Shown: positions 60,632-64,000 of the stretch, piece by piece
Layout: each line of letters starts with the position of its first letter
Position numbering within the stretch: position 1 is the stretch's first letter
Assembly (NCBI GenBank): GCA_900239685.1
Contig: OENT01000267.1
Span: 1 to 64,000, forward strand
Reading direction: 5' to 3'
DNA from: Rotaria macrura
Taxonomy: Eukaryota > Rotifera > Eurotatoria > Philodinida > Philodinidae
DNA: 64,000 bases
Program-made: the position numbers and the translations under genes
The notes under the pieces: model-generated
Seen by the model: only the letters and a program-made list of their open reading frames with translations
Database searches by the model: none
What the model was told of the DNA's origin: nothing

Positions 60632-62493
60632 ATGGACTACTCATTAATGCCTTCAATACCTGTATTACTAGAACGTTCGAGTTTAGATCAAAGTTGGGGC
60701 TTTCGTCTCCAAGGTGGTACTGATTTTCGATTACCATTATCGATTAAAAAGGTACCACACTTCATGTTTGCTCGTGCGAAAGAATAAAAAATCATTTCTT
60801 AATTTTTCTTAAACAAAAATAGGTAGTATCCAATTCACCATCGCACAATAAACTACATCCAGGTGATGGCCTTATTTCTATAGACGGGCAAGATACAAGT
60901 TCAATGACACATGAAGATGCTGAAAATTTGATTCGCAATTCAGTACGATTACAACTTGTTCTTCGACGGTATGTACTTTTCTATATGTTTATTAATGTCG
61001 AATAAGTATCGAACATATTCTTCACGGTGAGAAAATAATAAAAATCTGTTTCGAAATAGAAAAAAAATTTAATAAATTAGAATTTAAAAAAAACCGCAAC
61101 CATCGAATCACAATAAACACATAGAACGTACTTGAGTTGATAGTATTGCATCAGATGAAAACATAGTCAATAGATACTATCATATAAAGAAGAATATTAT
61201 ATTGTATTTATTGAAATCTAATATTGAAATAGAAGAATAATCAAGTATATACTGTCAAAGGTTGATTTGAACTTTCTCTAATTTTCGTTTTCATAGGAGT
61301 GCGTCTGGAACATGTTTGTAAGACATTCGATGTAGTTGATTGCTACTACAACTAGAAGAATTAAATGAGTGTTTGGATATGAAAGGCTATATTACATTGA
61401 TGGATATTATATAAGATTTACTGTGCTAATATTCTAATATAGCTTTCATTATTAGGTCGAATACTAATTCAAACTATGAATTTGTTTTCCAGAAGAGAAC
61501 AAAGCAAGGAGGAAAAGCAGACTTCTGTACTTCAGAAGTCCCATGAAGTACAGAAGTCCGCTCTCCCCCCCCCCTTGGAACAAAGTCAGCATTGCATCTT
61601 ATCTTAAATTATTATTCCATCGATGCAAACATTTGATAAAAGTGAAGAACAAGAGTTTTGTTTTCCATCTAAAACTCCTAAGCATATCAACCTGTCCTAC
61701 TAAAAAAGCAAGTTACATCAGTACACTATGAATACTAGTGCAGAATTCAGATGCATAGTTTATTGTGACCATAGTTTTCAATTGAACACACCATTTACCT
61801 AGCGGAATCATCAAGAAAATTGATTTTCCAATATAGACTCAAAGCTTTGTGTAGATACACACCATAACTTCGACATTCCATAGTCAAAGGTTTGGATAGT
61901 TTTCTTATTTCTATCCAACAATGTAGCTGTGATAAAGATGCATCTTTTCTAGCATCATACAAGTCGAAAAATCCGATGACCTTGTTTTCCGATAGGAGCC
62001 AATCAAATAAAATAGTCGACTTTTTTCATGATTTACTATTATCAGTAAGACTCGAATTGATGAGCAGTTTGAGGTCTGAATTCAAAAATTAGTTTTTCTG
62101 TTGTATAATCCAGCAGCTATGACACTGCATTGAAATGTTCATTTTATCAAGATGCATCTAGTATTGGCTCAATGGTTTTTGAAGGTTATCGCGATCTAGG
62201 AATGAGCGAGGGGTCACTTTTCATAATTTTATTGGTTTCAAAAATAAATGTGACTTATCAGCTTCGGAGTTCTTTAGTAAAGTAAGGTCCTTACCTTATG
62301 TTTGTTATCTGGAATATCATGTGTAGACATTAGGATATCATCGAATAACTATTTACATTTTCTTCTGTTTAGTGGTCAACTGAGTACGATTCGACCAACA
62401 AAAGAAGCTGTGCTTTTTGCTTCGGCAACTAATGCACGTACTAATGCAGCATTACATAACACTACAACACCAAATAATTATCGTCGTTTCTAA
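60632..62493 (+). CDS. short PDZ-domain protein (PDLIM/Zasp-like PDZ)
   Basis: Predicted 128-aa protein in three exons: 60632-60751, 60823-60968, 62373-62493. The single PDZ domain (about residues 9-90) has the WGFRLQGG carboxylate-binding loop and DFRLPLSI strand, then LHPGDGLISIDGQD and MTHEDAENLIR, which closely follow the PDZ of Enigma/ALP/Zasp proteins. Those bind alpha-actinin at Z-discs and actin bundles. Here no LIM domain follows: the last exon encodes a polar tail (RPTKEAVLFASATNARTNAA) and stops. The ATNARTNAAL segment recalls the Zasp-like motif region, so this may be a short isoform or a lineage-specific PDZ-only gene. A scaffold role is inferred from the domain. Confidence 0.85.
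60969..62372 (+). other. 1.4-kb intron 2 of the PDZ gene
   Basis: Long intron with a clear GT donor and TTTAG acceptor. It holds the 15-bp hairpin and C-run at 61520-61574. No extra coding exon is convincing, but an alternative exon cannot be excluded. Confidence 0.7.
61520..61574. repeat. 15-bp perfect hairpin followed by a C10 run
   Basis: GACTTCTGTACTTCA at 61520-61534 pairs exactly with TGAAGTACAGAAGTC at 61544-61558. A shorter alternative stem, GACTTCTG with CAGAAGTC (61533-61540), shares the left arm. A run of ten C bases follows at 61565-61574, very unusual in this A+T-rich window. Confidence 0.85.
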
Positions 62494-64000
62494 TTGATAA
62501 TCTATCTATCTATTCTATTTTTTGTCAATATTCACAACCAAGATATATATTTTGTCGATACTGTAGAGCACATACCTGTTTTTTTTCTCTTACACATTTG
62601 TTTTGTGTATGCAATTTGAGGAAAATGAACCATAAAAATAAGAAAATTTAAATAAAGAAAATATAAGAAAACATTTTTGCTGATATCACAAGGTTGTTTT
62701 TGTTTGTTACAATTTATTGAAAAGTAATTATGCATAGATATTGAAATTAACATGCACAATTAGTCAAGTAACTATGTATCGTTGTTAACAGTGATGTCAA
62801 TTAGTTTACTACTTAGTAAACATGAACATGTTTTCCATTATATCTACGGTAAAAAATACGTAATAAAAAATTTATTGTAGATGATAGATCATCATCGATC
62901 TTATCGATGAAAATATATTCAATCAAATTTTCATTCATTTTTACTTCCTAATATTCTAGGGTAGTATTACGAGTTCATGATTCTCTTTATATCTACAGTT
63001 GATCCTTGTGGTTGTAAGTTACTGATAGAGAATATCAATTGAATCAATATGAGTAAATACTGTATACAACTGTCAGACATATTTTTATCTAGGTTGTTGA
63101 CAACGATGATGAGAAAGTATTCGTTGATTTCTATCTGATAGTTCCATGATGGGAGAAATTCATTTTTGTTTTCTACGCACAAACTACTGATCTCGATTAT
63201 TTTACGGTATAAGGTTAGGTATTGAATATGTCATGATGTTAATTCTAGTTTTGCTCATAGAATTCCTTGCCTGACATACCTGTATATTATTCATGTCAAT
63301 TACTTATCTTAATTAGTTCCACTTTCAAATAGATACTTGACATTACTCATACTACTCTATATCATTTTGATAAGGATCAGCAATCTTGCTTTATTTTATG
63401 TTTCTTCGAAGTAGTGATACATGGGGCAATGATAATTAATCAAAAGAACTACCCCTACGCTATATCAAACACTACAAAATAAAACTAGAAAAGCAGTTTA
63501 GGAGAACATGAACCTAGATTGTCTAAATTGTCTGGAGAACAGTCGCTGATACGCTAATTACTCTATTACTATGTACATAAATCTACGAAATCTGTTTATT
63601 TTTACAGAGAAATAAAGTTCTATAGTTGAAATGATTACCATTCTTTTTTCTAACAAATTTGGAACGTATAATTTTAGTGATAACCATCACCAAGACACAA
63701 ACACAGGCGCGCGTTGATTTATATTCTCATAAGAAATAAGCGTATACTGTCGTACATGTCTGACACTCTTAAACACGCTTTTTGCTACAGCAACTGTCGT
63801 TTCAGTGAAGAATTTTCCAGCGTTGTTTTGAGTCTATCCAAGTTAAAAAGATCTTCTCACAGTTGTTCCAATCATTTTCAACGCTTGTTAATTCACATAA
63901 TGTGTATAAGGTTTTTTATTCACTTCAATGTTCTTTTATGAAGTGCTTTTCTTTAGAGAAAAGTCTCTATTTCCGGAGGCATTATTCGGCTCTTTACCAT
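62494..64000. other. intergenic, no gene seen
   Basis: A+T-rich DNA to the right edge. Short open frames (for example 63714-63941) show no motif or splice context. Confidence 0.5.

Noticed and set aside
1..64000. CRISPR arrays, bacterial operons, rRNA and canonical tRNA genes
   Set aside because: None seen. The intron-rich metazoan genes rule out a prokaryotic reading, and no cloverleaf with both A and B boxes at normal spacing was found.

Overview
The window looks like nuclear DNA of a small invertebrate animal. It is strongly A+T rich, its genes are split by many short GT-AG introns (mostly about 50-80 bp, a few of 1-2.6 kb), and the proteins are metazoan: PC2 proprotein convertase, TMC channel, MTMR9, JKAMP, ARHGAP11-like RhoGAP. 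The compact introns, close gene pairs and splice-acceptor-like AGs just before several start codons fit a bdelloid rotifer (for example Rotaria). The organism is an inference, not something the sequence proves. All exon models were built by hand: every junction is GT-AG, and each multi-exon model sums to a whole number of codons.

Layout. 1-929: decayed coding remnants. 1267-3087 (+): dual-specificity MAP-kinase phosphatase, 4 exons. 6197-10134 (+): large low-complexity protein with a PTB-like domain, 3 exons. 12577-16469 (-): complete 16-exon TMC channel gene. 17345-24822: transposon-rich block holding an internally deleted mariner, the ANKRD54-like/histidine-phosphatase gene pair (19000-20508, -), a 744-bp MITE with a perfect 9-bp target duplication, a hAT-like remnant, and a Tc1/mariner copy invaded by an element full of GGTAC motifs beside an assembly gap. 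25904-26416 (-): 170-aa orphan ORF. 27205-32289 (-): MTMR9 pseudophosphatase, 12 exons, with a SINE-like insert in its second intron. 32401-36120 (-): JKAMP, 4 exons, 111 bp upstream of MTMR9. 40275-41097 (-): pyroglutamyl-peptidase I, 3 exons. 45071-48176 (+): PCSK2/PC2, 16 exons including a 16-nt microexon. 52104-57611 (-): ARHGAP11-like RhoGAP, 10 exons. 60632-62493 (+): short PDZ protein, 3 exons. The rest is A+T-rich intergenic sequence in which I see no convincing genes.

The genes are not an obvious pathway. The functional links are local: two same-strand pairs (ANKRD54-like then histidine phosphatase, 6 bp apart; JKAMP then MTMR9, 111 bp apart) look operon-like and would make sense in an animal with spliced-leader trans-splicing. 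The most unusual structural signals are the 6-bp gene pair, the nested GGTAC-array element, the MITE with its intact 9-bp duplication, the PCSK2 microexons, and an in-frame, stop-free 57-bp intron in MTMR9.
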